64,000 nucleotides of DNA. It comes from Sorghum bicolor (Eukaryota; Streptophyta; Magnoliopsida; Poales; Poaceae). This document shows, piece by piece, positions 36,751 to 49,154 of this stretch (positions within the stretch are counted from its first letter, which is position 1; each line of letters begins with the position of its first letter). A program made the position numbers and the translations under genes. The stretch covers positions 47,253,110-47,317,109 of the forward strand of contig NC_012871.2 of assembly GCF_000003195.3 (NCBI RefSeq), in the 5' to 3' direction. The notes beneath the pieces were generated by a model that was not told the DNA's origin, did no database searches, and saw only the letters and a program-made list of their open reading frames with translations.

Positions 36751-38659
36751 TATCTGCTGACTTTTCTGCTAGTACTCATATTCTGTTATCTTTGATTTCT
36801 TTGTTTACAAATTTACATACATCTAATGACCGAGCACACTAGGAAAGAATTGGGCAACTAATATTAGGGTGTCCATATGTCATTTGTTAATTTTTTGAAC
36901 TCTGTCATTCAAAACACGCATCTGAATTTAGAGCTCTGAAAATACTACATGATCTTTCCTTAGTTTGCAATCAAACAACGAGCATTAATCATAAGTTAAA
37001 CTAAATAAAATGTAATAGGGATGGCTTTGTATATAAACAACTATTTTGCTGAATGGTTGCTTGAGTTTTAGGTCGTGTCTAAATATTAAAACCTGGTCAC
37101 TGTGCGAAATCTAAAAAGTAAAGGGATTAAGGTAACAAAGATGCATAGTGAATTTGAATGACAGTGGAACAGTCTGTTAATGCTCTATTCCTCCTTGTGT
37201 GCACAGTTACTAATAGCTTATATGGGTTAGAGGCTTAGTGCTACCATTTTTGCGAACACGATACTTTTTATGCAGCTACATACAATTTATTGTCTGATGT
37301 ATTATGTTGAGCAATATATTTTACAGAAATAGTGTATTATGTTTATTCTCTACTACTGTCAATTATTCACTTCTCAAAACTTAAGGCATTTTTATTTGTT
37401 TATGATTTATGAAACTGCTACATCAAACTATAGGTATCATGGATCTTAGAAAGCACCTGAAGGAGTGGGAGGAGATGGCTAGCGAACTTAAGGTGGACTT
37501 CAAGGATTTGAAATTGAAGTTAGAGCTTGACCGTTCTGACGCTGACATCTAAACAATATAACTGCGACAACAAAATGACCGGTACATAATATTTCAATGA
37601 CAACTTCTAGATGAAGGGTCAACCATTGAGCAGAATGATGCTACTGTGAGTATGCAGGCACACTAGGTCACCTTCTGAAGCAAGCGTTAAGTGATCAGCG
37701 TGCTGCCTTTGCCGAAAAGATGAAGCAGGAACGCATCATCTTAAATGGATCCTTATCAGAGGTTCTTGAAGAAAATGATGCCAACATAAAGAAAGAGCGA
37801 GCCAACGTTAACTCCATAATTAAGCAGGCAGGGGAACAAATGGATAAGGAGTTGGATAATGAGCGCACAAAATCGAACATGTTGATTGAGTTCTTGATCG
37901 AGCAAGAGGAGGTTTGGTCCTTGATCTCAGAAGAGGAGGTCCATGCCAACATGAAAGTAGAGGTAACTACAGTACACTAGTATTTCATATTTTGTATTAT
38001 ATAAATGACCATTTGAATGCCTTGAATATTTCAGATATAAGATGTGATCTACATACCACGAAAATACATGCATATATTACTAGACAACAAGTGTGGCCTG
38101 GTATATGAAATTTTGTTATAGTTTTCGTGTAAGAACTCCATGTGGCCAAATTGTCCTTATTTGTCTAATATATATGTGCAGGATGCTATAATGCAATTTA
38201 TCTTACACTTAGTGAAGGAACTTTATTCGGATATGAAGGAGTACTGTGATAGTCGAGAAGAATTAGGCGAGTTTACAATTACAAAGCCAGCAACTATTAT
38301 TAAGTTTGTCACAATATTGGAGTCTTTGAAACCTTTTGGGTACAAAGGGGCCGGATAGCTATACTACCTCAGTCCTACTCCTAGGAGTCAGCCATCCACT
38401 GGGTTAGTACAGATTGATAGACAAGAAGAGGTAGATCAATTGGTGCTTGCTCATGCAAAAGAGAGGACTAAAACTTGTCATCTATACCTAGTGACAGGAT
38501 CTAACGATGATTTGAATGGCATGAGTATTGGTTCCTGTTCACAAAACATTACTTTATACAACCATAGATATTATAACATAAAATGAACTTGTAGGAAATA
38601 TCAAACATGGAAATAGACTATTATATACGCAAAGTTCAGAAATAGCTGTGGGCAGGCGA

Positions 38660-41600
38660 ATGGCTCCCGTCTCCCCCTCTCCCGCTCCCGACGTCTCGCC
38701 TCCCTCCTCCAACCCCACGCCGGTGTTCACCCCGAACCCGGCGGCCACCCCTTCGGCGGCCGTGCCTCCCTCTCCCCTAAAGACGTCGGCTTCCATCCCA
38801 CCCTTGTCTCCCCCGGCGGCGCCTCCTGTGCCGTGCGGACGCTCCAAGTCTGAGCGTTGGAACGTCGACAGCCCGGCCTCCTCCTGCTCTGGCGGTCGGT
38901 CTCTTTCCTATCGCGACATTGTCCTCTCTTCCTCAAGCCCGGCCCTCCCTGCACCCGTGTTGGCGAGCGGAGGGGCTGCTGTCTTTCCTTCTTCAGTGAC
39001 TCCTTCCGCAGCCGACCCTGTTCCTCTGCCGGTGGCTTCCAGGAGAGGCCCCATGATCACGCTACTCCGGCAGCCCCGTTCTGGGTGGGGCGGTGCTGGT
39101 GCTGCTCCCTCGTCCGGTGCGGCGCGCCAGGATCAGGAGGGATGGCAGATGGCTGAGTCCCGTGGCGCTCGGCGGCGGTGTGCGCGTGCGGCTCGTCCCC
39201 CACGCCGCTTTGTGCCTGCTGACCTCACCGGCAAGTGTTTCAATTGTCTCTCGCCTTCGCACACTGCAGCCTCCTGTCGCCGGAGGACCCGTTGCTTCTG
39301 CTGCCGGTCCCAAGGTCACCTCTCCTACGTGTGTCCTCTGGTGGCCTGTAGCGGGGCCAGTAGCGGGAGCGCGTCCTCTCGCGCCGTCCCGTTGCGTGTT
39401 TCGGTGTGGCGTCGGATCGGCCAAACCAGTGATGGTGCTCACGCTGCTCCTCTGCGCGTTTCGGTGTGGCGAAGGATTGGCCAAGGCGATGTTGCTGCTT
39501 GCTCCGACTCCCCGCAAGGGCCTTCTCCGGTGGGTGTGGCTCGTGGCGCTGGTACGATGGCCCGTGGCCTGTCTAGCGATGTTGCCAGCGTTGCGACGGC
39601 GACCCTGCAACGGTCTCCTCCGGCAGGTGTGGTCCGTGGCGCTTGCAGGACGCGGGGCAACGTTTGGCGTCGGATTGTTCTGGGCCGCAAAGTTGCTAGC
39701 ACGGCGCGCCCGCAACGGCCTTCTCCGGCGGGTGTGGCTCGTGGCGTTGGCACGCGAGGTTCTGTATGGCGACGGATTGATCTGGGCCGCAATGCTGTTA
39801 GTACTACGCCCCCGCAACGGCCTTCTCCGGCGGGTGCGGCTGGTGGTAGTAGTACATCAGGAAACCAACCAGAGATACAGGCTCAAGGCCAGGGAGCTCA
39901 GGCGGGGAGGTCTCGCCGGCGTCGACGTCCGCGTTTCCGTGGGCGGTTTGAGCATGGAATTCCTGACTCTGTTTTGGCGTCTGATCCGCTGCCGGGCGCT
40001 GCCTCCTCCCCTTCGGCATCTGGTTCAGAGATGCCCCTGCCATGCATCATCGACTGGAGTGAGCAGGTTGCTAGTGCTGAAGAGGACCTCGCTCGAGCAG
40101 TTATTGTGTCTGTGATTGGTGATGAACCCCTTGCGGCGGTGGAGGAAGTGGCGTCGGTGATTGCGTCAAGAATTGAAGTTGACGCTGGCTCCTTAGTGCT
40201 GCGACGCGCTTCTTCCTCAAGCTACCTGTTGGTTCTCCCCGACATGGCCCTGGTCAATCGTTTAGTTGAGCTGCAGCAACCAGTTCGATCTTCCAGCTTC
40301 ACCTTCAGCCTGCTGTGCAAACGGTGGAATCGCTTAGCTGGTGCCCATGCACGTGTTCTACCTTCCCTGCTGGATGTTGAGGTCCGTGGCATTCCTGCTC
40401 ATGTCTGGGAGACTTCGACAGTGGATCGGTTCTTGAGTCCCCATGCTTGGGTCCCGCAAGTGCATCCTGATACCCTTGCGCTCTCTGATCTTTCGTGCTT
40501 CCGTTGCTTGGCCTGGAGCACGGATCCGTCTGGGATTCCATCTATGAAGGAGCTCTGGGTTGTTGAGCCCCCGGTGGCTTTCGTTGAAGATCCTCTAGTC
40601 AATAGAGTTTTGGCATACCCCATCAATATAAGATACAGTAGTGTCGTCCGTCCGGATGGTCTAGCTCCGAATCCTGCCCCTTCCTCGGACGGAGGGGATG
40701 ATGACGACGATGATTCAGCAAGGCGGCGACGTCGCACCCGTTCTTTCTCGCCACCTCCCAGCGCTAGACCTTCTACTGACACTGCAATCCGGTCATGCTG
40801 GCAGGGGGGGCAAGGGCGGACAGGGCCCTCTACCTTTGGGCGCTCTTTCGGTCCCGATCCAAAGCTGCGTTCGTGGGGTCCCTGTGTGAATCCATGGGAA
40901 TCAAGGGGGACGACCGGGTGCGGGACATCCCAGGCGCGGATTCCTCTGCCTCCTTGGACATAACGTGCGAGGCCGAGGGGGTTGCAGAGCGGGTTTGCTG
41001 CCTTGATGCCGCGACTCAGGAGGTTCAGCTGGCCTTAACCCCCCAGTTGGCGGCGTTCCTACGTCTCGAGGCAGCTTTGAAGATCTTGCGGCCGCCCCCA
41101 TGGTGGCCTGCACTGGGACCGAGGAGGCCGTGTCCGCGGAAGGCTTTACTGTGGACTCTATGCCCGATGCGATCTGCATGCGCGTATCTTCGATGTTGGC
41201 GGAGCCTGCATGTAGTGCTGCCCCTGCCACTGTCCTCCCTACATGCGTTGGCTCGGGACTTGGCCTGGCAGTGGACTCTTTATTTCCCTTTCATGGACAA
41301 GGCGGGGATGTCTGCGATGTATCTGGCAAGGACGTTGCTAAGGCAGGTCACACGAGCACTCTTGCAAGCCCGTTGGCTCTTGGGGCTATGGCTGGCCCAT
41401 CAAGCTTTGAGACTGGGGCAATTTCAAATATGGCCCCTTCTCCTCTTCTGATGGATTCTAATTTAGAGCGGGCGGATATTGGACCTTTTTCCTGATGCTG
41501 CCCAACAAGAAAGTCAAGAAACTCCACCCGTGTCAGCAAGGTACTCCCAGCCCATCCAAGTCTACTCTCGCCGTCACCCTAAACGAAGGAGCGCTGCTGG

Positions 41601-42012
41601 GGCTGACCCGGCTGTGCAGCCTTCCAGTCCAGCTAGCCCTGCTTCCCAGTTCATCGATAGGTTATCTAAGTTGCCAGGGAGGCTCCTGCCAATCCCGCAC
41701 ATCAACAAGCGGAAGAAGAAAAAAAGGATCCCACCACCTAGTGAAGCACCACGACGAAGCCGTCGCCTGGCTGGTCTAGGTGTGCCATTTACAGAGACTT
41801 GTCCTGGACACCTGAAGAAGCAGGTTATGCGGGCCCTGGATCTAAATTTAGAAGAAGAAAGGGAGCATCTCAGTCAGCGGATTCTGGAGGAGTATGCACA
41901 ACGTTTTAGGCAACCCCTGTCATCCCTGCACATCAAGGCAATGGCTGCTCTTTTTGGTTGGACCTCTCCAGCTGATGCCCCTATTGAGATGCCAGTCGAT
42001 TGTCTGGTATGA
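38660..42012 (+). pseudogene. LINE ORF1, RNA-binding gag-like protein, frameshifted
   Basis: ATG 38660 starts MAPVSPSPAPDVSPP. A Pro/Ser-rich leader is followed by two zinc knuckles (CFNCLSPSHTAASC and CFCCRSQGHLSYVC, about 39235-39340). Then comes a block of imperfect repeats (39390-39850), a segment VIVSVIGDEPLAAVEEV...LLCKRWNRLAGA typical of plant LINE ORF1, and an acidic stretch DGGDDDDDDSARRRR. The frame breaks at the G7 run near 40804, then again near 41100 and 41480. The last part (41479-42012) has KRKKKKRIPPPSEAPRRSRRLAG. Known role in L1 elements: binds element RNA and aids priming. Confidence 0.82.
39390..39850 (+). repeat. imperfect tandem repeats inside LINE ORF1
   Basis: Four copies of a VWRRI motif (near 39400, 39465, 39660 and 39765) alternate with four copies of a P(S/P)PxGVxRG motif (near 39515, 39612, 39718 and 39821). 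At DNA level, units such as CCTTCTCCGGCGGGTGTGGC recur. Confidence 0.8.
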
Positions 42013-42062
42013 TTATGGGTTATTTTTTTTTACTTTTTTTGGTCGCTGTGATTCTCACCCTT

Positions 42063-45000
42063 ATGGATCCGTCACATGTTCTGATTTGGAATGTAAGGGG
42101 GCTTAATTCAGTAGCTAGACGGGATGCTGTCAGAGTAATCGTGAATTCTTACAAAATTGATGTGGTCTGTTTACAAGAAACAAAAATGACTGCAATTTCA
42201 CGGCAGATTATACTCTCCATGCTTGGTAGTGAGTTTGATAACAATTACATCTTTCTATCTTCAGTTGGGGCTAGTGGGGGAATATTAATTGCTTGGAGAA
42301 GTTGCCTTGGTCCGGTCAGTGCAAGTAGAGTGGATATTTTTTCCACATCGGTTCAATTCAATTCTGGTAATAGAGGTTCCTGGTGGTTGACATGTGTGTA
42401 TGGGCCACAAGATAATGAATCTAAAATCCAATTCCTGCAAGAGCTGCGTGATGTGCGTTCCCAGTGTACTGGTCCTTGGATGGTGGCAGGAGACTTCAAT
42501 CTTATCTATAGGGATGAAGACAAAAACAACAGCAATGTGAATAGAGCAATGATGGGAAGGTTCAAAAGATGGATTGATGACATGGTGGTTAATGAACTCC
42601 CCTTACACGGTCGGAAATTTACATGGTCTAGCTCCTCTGACAGTGCTTCCCCTACTCTGGTTAGACTGGACAGAGTGTTTTGCTCTCTTGACTGGGAGGA
42701 AATGTTTCCTGATTGCCTCCTTCAGAGCTCACTTCTAATGATTCTGACCACTGCCCGCTTGTCCTCAATTTATGTGATAGACTGCCAGGCAAAAGACGCT
42801 TCCATTTTGAAGCATTCTGGCCCAGCCTTGATGGATTCGAGGAAACCATCGAAGAGGTGTGGTCTTCTGTTGAAGCCCGTCAGTGTCCTCTGGAAACTTT
42901 ATCTCTGAAATATAAAGCAACTGCAAAGCGTTTGCAAAGCTGGAGTCAAAAGAGAGTTGGCCATATCAGATCCCAATTATTGCTAGCAAAAGAAATTACC
43001 CACCAGCTAGACATAGCACAAGATAGCCGTGCCCTCCAGCCAGCTGAACTGTGGCTGCGCAACAACCTGAAGAAGCACTCACTTGCTTTGGCTTCTCTTT
43101 TGAGAACAATTGCTAGGCTTAGATCCCGAGTAGGGTGGCTCAAGGATGGGGATGCCAATACCAGACTGTTTCACATGCATGCCAGACATAGGAAAAGGAA
43201 GAACTTCATTTCCAAATTAAAGGTTGGAGATCACATCGTCACTGCTCATGAGGAAAAGGTGGCTGAAATCTTTGAGTTCTACTCAAATCTGATTGGTACA
43301 GTTGGTGATAGAGAAAGAACCACTAATCTTGATGCCCTCAATATCCCTGGATATGACCTAGAATCTATGGAGATGTTTTTTACAGAAGAGGAGGTCTGGA
43401 ACACCATCAAAGATCTGCCATCTGATAAAGCCCCAGGCCCCGATGGGTTCACAGGAATGTTCTATAAAACCTTCTGGCCAGTCATCAAAGGCGACATAAT
43501 GTCTGCTCTGCAAACCATTTGGGGAGAAAGAAATTTTAGAAACCTGTGGATGTTGAATTCTGCCTATATCACCCTAATCCCAAAGAATGCAGAGGCTGAC
43601 CAGGTAAAGGACTACAGACCCATTAGTTTGGTGCATAGTTTTGCTAAACTTGTGACTAAAATTCTGGCCAATCGGTTGGCCGGTCGCCTTGATGAAATGG
43701 TTTCTCCCAACCAAAGTGCCTTTATCAAAAAACGATTCATACAGGATAACTTCATGTTGGTGCAGCAGACGGTGAGGTTTCTGCACTCCCAAAAGCAACC
43801 AAGAATCCTCCTCAAATTGGATATCACTAAGGCTTTTGATTCTATAAATTGGTCTTTCCTCTTGGAAGTACTCCGGAAGCTTGGTTTTGGTGTTCGGTGG
43901 TGTGATCTGCTTTGTGGTCTGCTTTCATCCTCTTCCACTCAAGTCCTCCTTAATGGATGCCCTGGAGAGCCTATTCTGCATAGGAGAGGGCTTCGCCAAG
44001 GAGATCCTCTTTCTCCAATGCTTTTCATCTTGGTGATGGATGTGTTGAACTGGATGGTCATAAGGGCTGATGAGGAAGGACTCTTGCAACCTCTGGCTAG
44101 AAGGCCAATTCATCACAGAGTTTCCATTTATGCTGATGATGTAGCTCTTTTCCTCCAGCCAGCAGCAGCAGATATCACATTAATTTTGAGAATGCTCCAG
44201 CTCTTCGGGGAAGCTGCTGGACTCAGAACAAACGTGCAGAAAAGTAATGTGTTGCCGATTCATTGTACTGAAGAAAATCTTGGACTTATTCAGAGTTTGT
44301 TGCCTTGTGGAATCCAGGATTTTCCTTGCAAATACCTTGGATTGCCTCTCTCCACCAAGAAGCTGACAAAAAACCAAATCCAGCCAATCGTTGATAAAAT
44401 TGCTGACCAACTGCCAAAATGGAAAGCAGATCTGATGACAAAAGTAGGAAGGGTGGTGCAGGTGCAACACGTTCTGACTGCAATGTTAGTCTACTTGGCC
44501 ATGGCAATTGAGCTACCTCCATGGGCTATTAAAGCAATCGATAAAATAAGAAGAGCATTTATTTGGAGAGGCTGAAAGGAAGCAAATGGAGGACATTGTC
44601 TCATTGCTTGGCCCAAAGTCTGTCGATCCAAAGAACTTGGTGGTTTGGGAATTGCGGATCTGAAATCTTTAGGCTATGCGCTCAGAGCTAGGTGGCCATG
44701 GCTGAAAAAGTCTGAACCAAATAAGCCTTGGGCATCTCTGCCTCTCCAACTTAGCAAGGAGGTGGACTGTCTCATTTCTATGGCGGTGTATACTGAAGTA
44801 GGAGATGGAGCCAACACCCTGTTTTGGAAAGACAGATGGCTGGCTGGGAAAAATATCCAAGAATTAGCACCAAATTTTTTTTGTTTGGTCTCTAAAAGAA
44901 GAACTGGCAGGCGTACGGTGATGGAAGCGGTGACTGCTGAGAAATGGATTGAGGATATCCAAGGTGATCTTTCTGTTGAAGCTTTGTTGGATTTTCTGGA

Positions 45001-45661
45001 ATTGTCGAATTTAATTTCGAATGTTGAACTGCATGGTGGGATACACGACAAGCACATTTGGAAATTTTCGGCTTCAGGAGAATATACAGGAAAGTCGGCA
45101 TATGATGCACTCTTCCAGGGCTCCATCCATTTCAGATCATATGAGAGAATTTGGAAGTCGTGGGCTCCTCCCAAATGTCGATTCTTCATGTGGCTGGTCT
45201 CCCATGACCGGTGTTGGACTGCTGATAGGCTTGCTCGGCGAGGTCTCCCCCACCCGGACAAATGCCTGCTTTGTGACCAGAAACAGGAAAACATTCAGCA
45301 CCTCCTGATTGGGTGCGTTTTCGCTAGGCAGTTCTGGTTTTCCCTCTTGGAGCGTGTTGGTCTCTCCTTTCTAACACCTTAGCCCAATGATTCATCTTGG
45401 GAGGACTGGTGGGAAAAAGCTGAAGCCGCTACCACTGGGGATGTAAGAAAAGGCTTAAACTCCATCATCATCCTTGGAGCCTGGAGCATCTGGAAACATC
45501 GTAATGACTGTGTCTTTAATGGGGCTGATCCAAACATTGCCGCAGCCCTAAGTATGGCTAGAAATGAAGCCCACTGGTGGTGCTTGTCAGGAGCAAAGGG
45601 TCTCTCCTTGCTCACGGTCGGTCGGTCGTTGTTTCCTCAGATTCTGGTGCTTAAGTCTTAG
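42063..45661 (+). pseudogene. LINE ORF2: APE endonuclease, reverse transcriptase, zinc-binding tail
   Basis: ATG 42063 starts MDPSHVLIWNVRGLN. The endonuclease shows LQETKM (near 42173), AGDFNLI (near 42490) and a final SDHCPL block. The frame shifts by one near 42720. The reverse transcriptase carries DYRPISLVHS, LDITKAFDSINW, GLRQGDPLSPMLF and SIYADDVALF (about 44125). A TGA at 44573 replaces what is probably an Arg codon, and a TAG at 45380 interrupts the region after the zf-RVT segment (WKSWAPPKCRFFMWL, CLLCDQKQENIQHLL). The coding frame then continues to 45661. One frameshift and two stops inactivate an otherwise complete protein. Confidence 0.93.
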
Positions 45662-45815
45662 TGATCAAGGTTGGCGTAGAAATGTGTGTGGGTGTGTGTG
45701 TTTGTCTGTTTGTGTGTGTGTGTGTGTGTGTGGGTCTATGTTTGACTCCTCTTCCTTCTTTTAATACAATGATACGCAGCTCTCCTGCGTGTTCGAGAAA
45801 AAAAAAGACTATTAT

Positions 45816-46565
45816 GAGGAAGTAGAACAAGGATACTATGAGGAAGAAGGACAAGGCAATAGTCCCATGCCATGAAGAAACATGCTCTCCATACTTCGAG
45901 GAAGAAGAACAAGGCAACATTTCCTATGTGCTGCATCATTTTAGGTTGCATTATGTTTTGGTTCGAAGTTAGACAGTCACTTTGTTCTGAAAGTCCATTC
46001 CCCCCTTATTTATTTATTTAATGTAATAAAAGCAGACAAACATGGGATCTTCAGAAGTTGACAGTAGAGGCATGCACTTGTAGCAGGTGCTACTATACTA
46101 TGTCAAACAAATCAACTATGAATTGTATGTTTCTCCCAAGTATCAAGTTGGAATGATGAATTGTGGAGGCCACCTTGCCGGTCTTGCTCTTGATGGCAGC
46201 GGCGAGGTTGAGCATGAGGATCCACATCGTGCCCTGAGCACCTTCCTCAGTTGACAAGACCACATGAGCAGAAGTAGAGGGTATGACCAATTGACCATGG
46301 TGACATGCGAGCATGCTGCCCAATTGCTTAATTGCCCAAGCCCAAATGGGCTTCATGTGCATGCACTTCGAGTCAACCAAATGTGCTTTTCTCTCAGTAT
46401 ACATCCATGCAAATAGAGGATCCATTCAATTTAGATCCAACCAAACATTGCTCCATAGAAAAAAGGAAACAACACCACCACCAAACACCAAGGACATATA
46501 CCATACTGGCTTTCATTAATTCTCAGAATCTAATGTGTCATAGCATCATTCGATCGCAGCTTAGT
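45816..46565. other. unassigned DNA between two LINEs
   Basis: No recognised gene or repeat. A 110-codon minus-strand frame (46425-46093, LAAAIKSKTGKVASTIHH near its end) has no family resemblance that I can name, and may be chance or a relic gene piece. Confidence 0.3.
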
Positions 46566-46582
46566 GAAAACTCCCATGGCAT

Positions 46583-47020
46583 CTCTCCCTGGCCACTATT
46601 ACTGAAATTGGTGATGGAGCCCATACCCTCTTTTGGAAGGGCAAATGGTTGTCTAGTAAAAGCATCCAAGATCTTGCACCCAATTTGTATGCTCTAGTTT
46701 CAAAAAGAAGGGCAGACAGACGCACTGTGATGGCTGCTCTTGAGTAGGAGAAATGGGTGGATGATATTCAAGGGGAAATATCAGTGCAAGCCTTATTGGA
46801 ATATCTTGAATTATGGGATTTATTGGAAGGAGTTGTATTACAGGAGGGGGTCCCTGATAGGCAAAGCTGAGGGCTCCCTCAAATAGTGCATCATAGGCAA
46901 TTAGTTAGTAAGTTTGTGAGGTGGGTGTATGTCTGGGTCTGTGTCTGTGTGTTTGGGTCTATGTTTGACTCCTTTTCTCTACTATTAATAAAATGATACG
47001 CAGTTCTCCTGCGTATTTAA
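46583..47020 (+). mobile_element. short LINE copy, 5' truncated and internally deleted
   Basis: A 17-bp duplication GAAAACTCCCATGGCAT flanks it (46566-46582 and 47021-47037). The first part codes for TEIGDGAHTLFWKGKWL...LVSKRRADRRTVM, parallel to the full LINE at about 44795-44925. After GVVLQEGVPDRQ it jumps straight to the 3'UTR (GGGTCTATGTTTGACTCC, AAAATGATACGCAGTTCTCC) and a short A-rich end. Confidence 0.92.
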
Positions 47021-47037
47021 GAAAACTCCCATGGCAT

Positions 47038-47942
47038 GACAGCAGGAAAAAATGATTAATAGAACCAGATATCTAAACTAACCACCACGGGGTGCGCTGA
47101 CCCGAAAAACAATAGTTCCATAGTTCATCAACAATATTACCACAGAACAAATTAAATTTCACATAACTAATTAGACTAATTGAAGAAGACATGGTTCCTA
47201 TCAAGCATATGGACTAATGTTGTAGAATAAGTACATGTTTAAGGACTGCCCTTGTATTTTACTAAAAAATATAAAAATATATCAGCTTCAAGAATAATAT
47301 CAATTCTTTATAAAACTGCACATATGAAGTTGTAGATTCATATGTCAGGGCATAAATAGGCTACCTAATGTGTTACCAGCACATGTTTAGTAAGCTCAAA
47401 TATATTCAATTAGTATAGAATTATAATTGATGACGATGTGGTCTTAGAAACAGTATCACATGATCAGCAATTAGGCAACCACCCTAAAGCAGTGCTTTCA
47501 CTAACAGATGGATGTAATTATTTAGAGTCCAAACTCAAATCGTAGTTGGCTATTACTCTAATGACCAGTCACTATCAGCTGCTAGTGGCCCATTAGATGA
47601 GATTTTCAGAGTTAATACCCAAAAGCATCGCATTAGCTACAAACATGTATGCATTTATTCAGAGTCCTACATGGGCGAGATTTCCAGAGTTACAAGTATT
47701 TAGTACCCAAAACGAAAAGGCATGCATTCACTAAAAGGATATATGCAGCATTGAGAACTGTCAAGAGATTTTTAGCATTCGTGCATCAAGTAACATTTTT
47801 TGTATCATGATTCAGGATCACTCTAAGGCACACAACGTTCAAATGATAAAATAAGAAAATTGCAATAAGTACTGTCAAACTATTATATTGGACTGTAGCA
47901 AGTTAATCATAAAATTCTCAATGCCAAGCAAAAAGTGGTAAG
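47038..47942. other. unassigned AT-rich DNA
   Basis: No gene, RNA gene or recognisable repeat was seen in this 0.9-kb stretch. It probably is the DNA into which the neighbouring LINE copies inserted. Confidence 0.4.
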
Positions 47943-48341
47943 TTTTTTTTTTGACAATTAACACTTCCATTAAAAACCTCTAGCAACTTGCTGCAAGTAC
48001 AGTTACATGATTCAAGTCTACAGATTGTAGAGCTTGTGAAAGGAGGCATTGGCCTTCACCATGCTGATTACAAATAGCAGTAGAAGGTCCTATAGTAGAA
48101 GAAGCCAGGGCTAGGTGAGCAAAATTGTCAGCCACAGTGTTGAGGCTTCTGCTTATCTTAGACAAAGTGAAGTCGTTATCCCTTGAAAGATTGGTAAAGA
48201 TTTGAGTGAATGGCTTGATTCTCTAGTCGGGAGAAGTGGAATTGTCATCAGAGTTGATGAAGTGCACCAGTTGTTCACAGTCAGAGGGGAAGGTACAAAC
48301 TGAGATATTAAGGGTGCTAGCGACCAATCTAGCGAGAGCCA
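47943..48341 (-). mobile_element. LINE 3' end with RNase H-like tail, cut by a Copia LTR
   Basis: The minus strand reads FPSDCEQLVHFINSDDNS, then ISRSLNTVADNFAHLALASS and a stop at 47980, followed by a poly-A (T10 at 47943-47952). The DCxxLVxxIN and NxVAD(x)LAH patterns are those of the RNase H domain in the tail of plant LINE ORF2. The right side ends at the Copia LTR. The missing upstream part is expected beyond that element. Confidence 0.8.
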
Positions 48342-49154
48342 TGAAACGTCCTTGTTTGGTTTTGGTAATTGAGTGACAACTTAGGTGGACTAATAGTGTT
48401 TATATGAGATACACAGGAGATTAGTCCCACAGGTGATGATGTGATGATGGAGGAGCTCATTGCACATGAGACATGACATGGAGTCACGTGACCAAGGTGG
48501 AGAAGATCAAGATGAGGCTTGGCTCGATGGACCGGTTGCAAGAGTGAAGGGCAAGTCGGAGGCTTTGAAGCGAGGGACCGCGTGTGACGGTGAAGCTTGA
48601 GCAAGACTTGGCGCCGATGGACCGAGGCAACGGTGAAGAGCAAGTAAGGTCAAGATCGATGAACCAATACGGTCACGTGATGATATGTAGTGGATCATAT
48701 CATTTGGTGATTGGTTGGTGCATGTGTTGCATCAACATTGGAGGAGATGGAATGGAATGCGCAAGGTAAAGGTATAAAGTTTATGACCGGATTTAGGATA
48801 GATGGCCGTACTATCAAGAGGGGTAAACTTGTTTGCATATCGGTCATCTAGTGCCACTTGAGCGATCTAACTTTGCATACGTGTTAGGATCGAGTGGCAT
48901 GGCAAGTTGAGAGGCTAACTCTTTTTGGAAAATGTTTGAGAAAATGCTAAGACACTTGCACATGGTGTTGTACACTTGGTGGTGTTGGCACATTTGCAAA
49001 GGAGGTGGAGTTCCTAGGGTAGAGAGGGGTTTGGGTTCCTCTCTCCCTCCCGCCCCGCAAGCTCGACGAGATTCGGCGCTTTTGAGAAAATTAAGTGCAT
49101 ATTTCCTATTGCGTCGGTGGGAAATTTGGAGAAGTCGCGGGAGTGTTTCTCACT

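Larger units (their letters stand above)
31181..38358 (+). pseudogene. large-transposon-type gene, plant-mobile-domain/Ulp1-like, rearranged
   Basis: Exon 1 (31181-31267, MATPLSTMDSTGPRGQQ, donor GAAG/GTAAATG) is followed by a 2-kb intron. An exon set from about 33288 encodes IKDLSTDHKDAIKSMGFGGLLCM and, frame-shifted, YLEDVRDIMGLWIEGIDIF. Then come YWERVIVYTKYEINYETVQPPLMARW (about 33990-34100), a basic helix (34409-34560), SPIDKEVGSFVVM and VVQTADHVLTAK (35060-35150). The last resembles the entry to a Ulp1/C48 protease domain. Coiled-coil exons follow (37439-37980, ALSDQRAAFAEKMKQERIIL). Frames are broken repeatedly and the 33943-35334 part is duplicated in inverse orientation. Such genes ride on MULE or CACTA elements in grasses. 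Assignment is by resemblance only. Confidence 0.5.
38625..45805 (+). mobile_element. full-length L1-type LINE
   Basis: The target duplication AGACTATTAT precedes (38615-38624) and follows (45806-45815) the element, directly after a poly-A tract (A9). ORF1 has two CCHC knuckles. ORF2 has an APE endonuclease, a reverse transcriptase with YADD and a zinc-binding tail. The 3'UTR carries a (GT)n tract (about 45712-45731). Its end TACAATGATACGCAGCTCTC is shared with the small LINE at 46583-47020. Length is about 7.2 kb. Confidence 0.93.

Noticed and set aside
46093..46425. 110-codon minus-strand frame
   Set aside because: No recognisable motif, no splice context and no codon bias support. It is kept only as a note under unassigned DNA.
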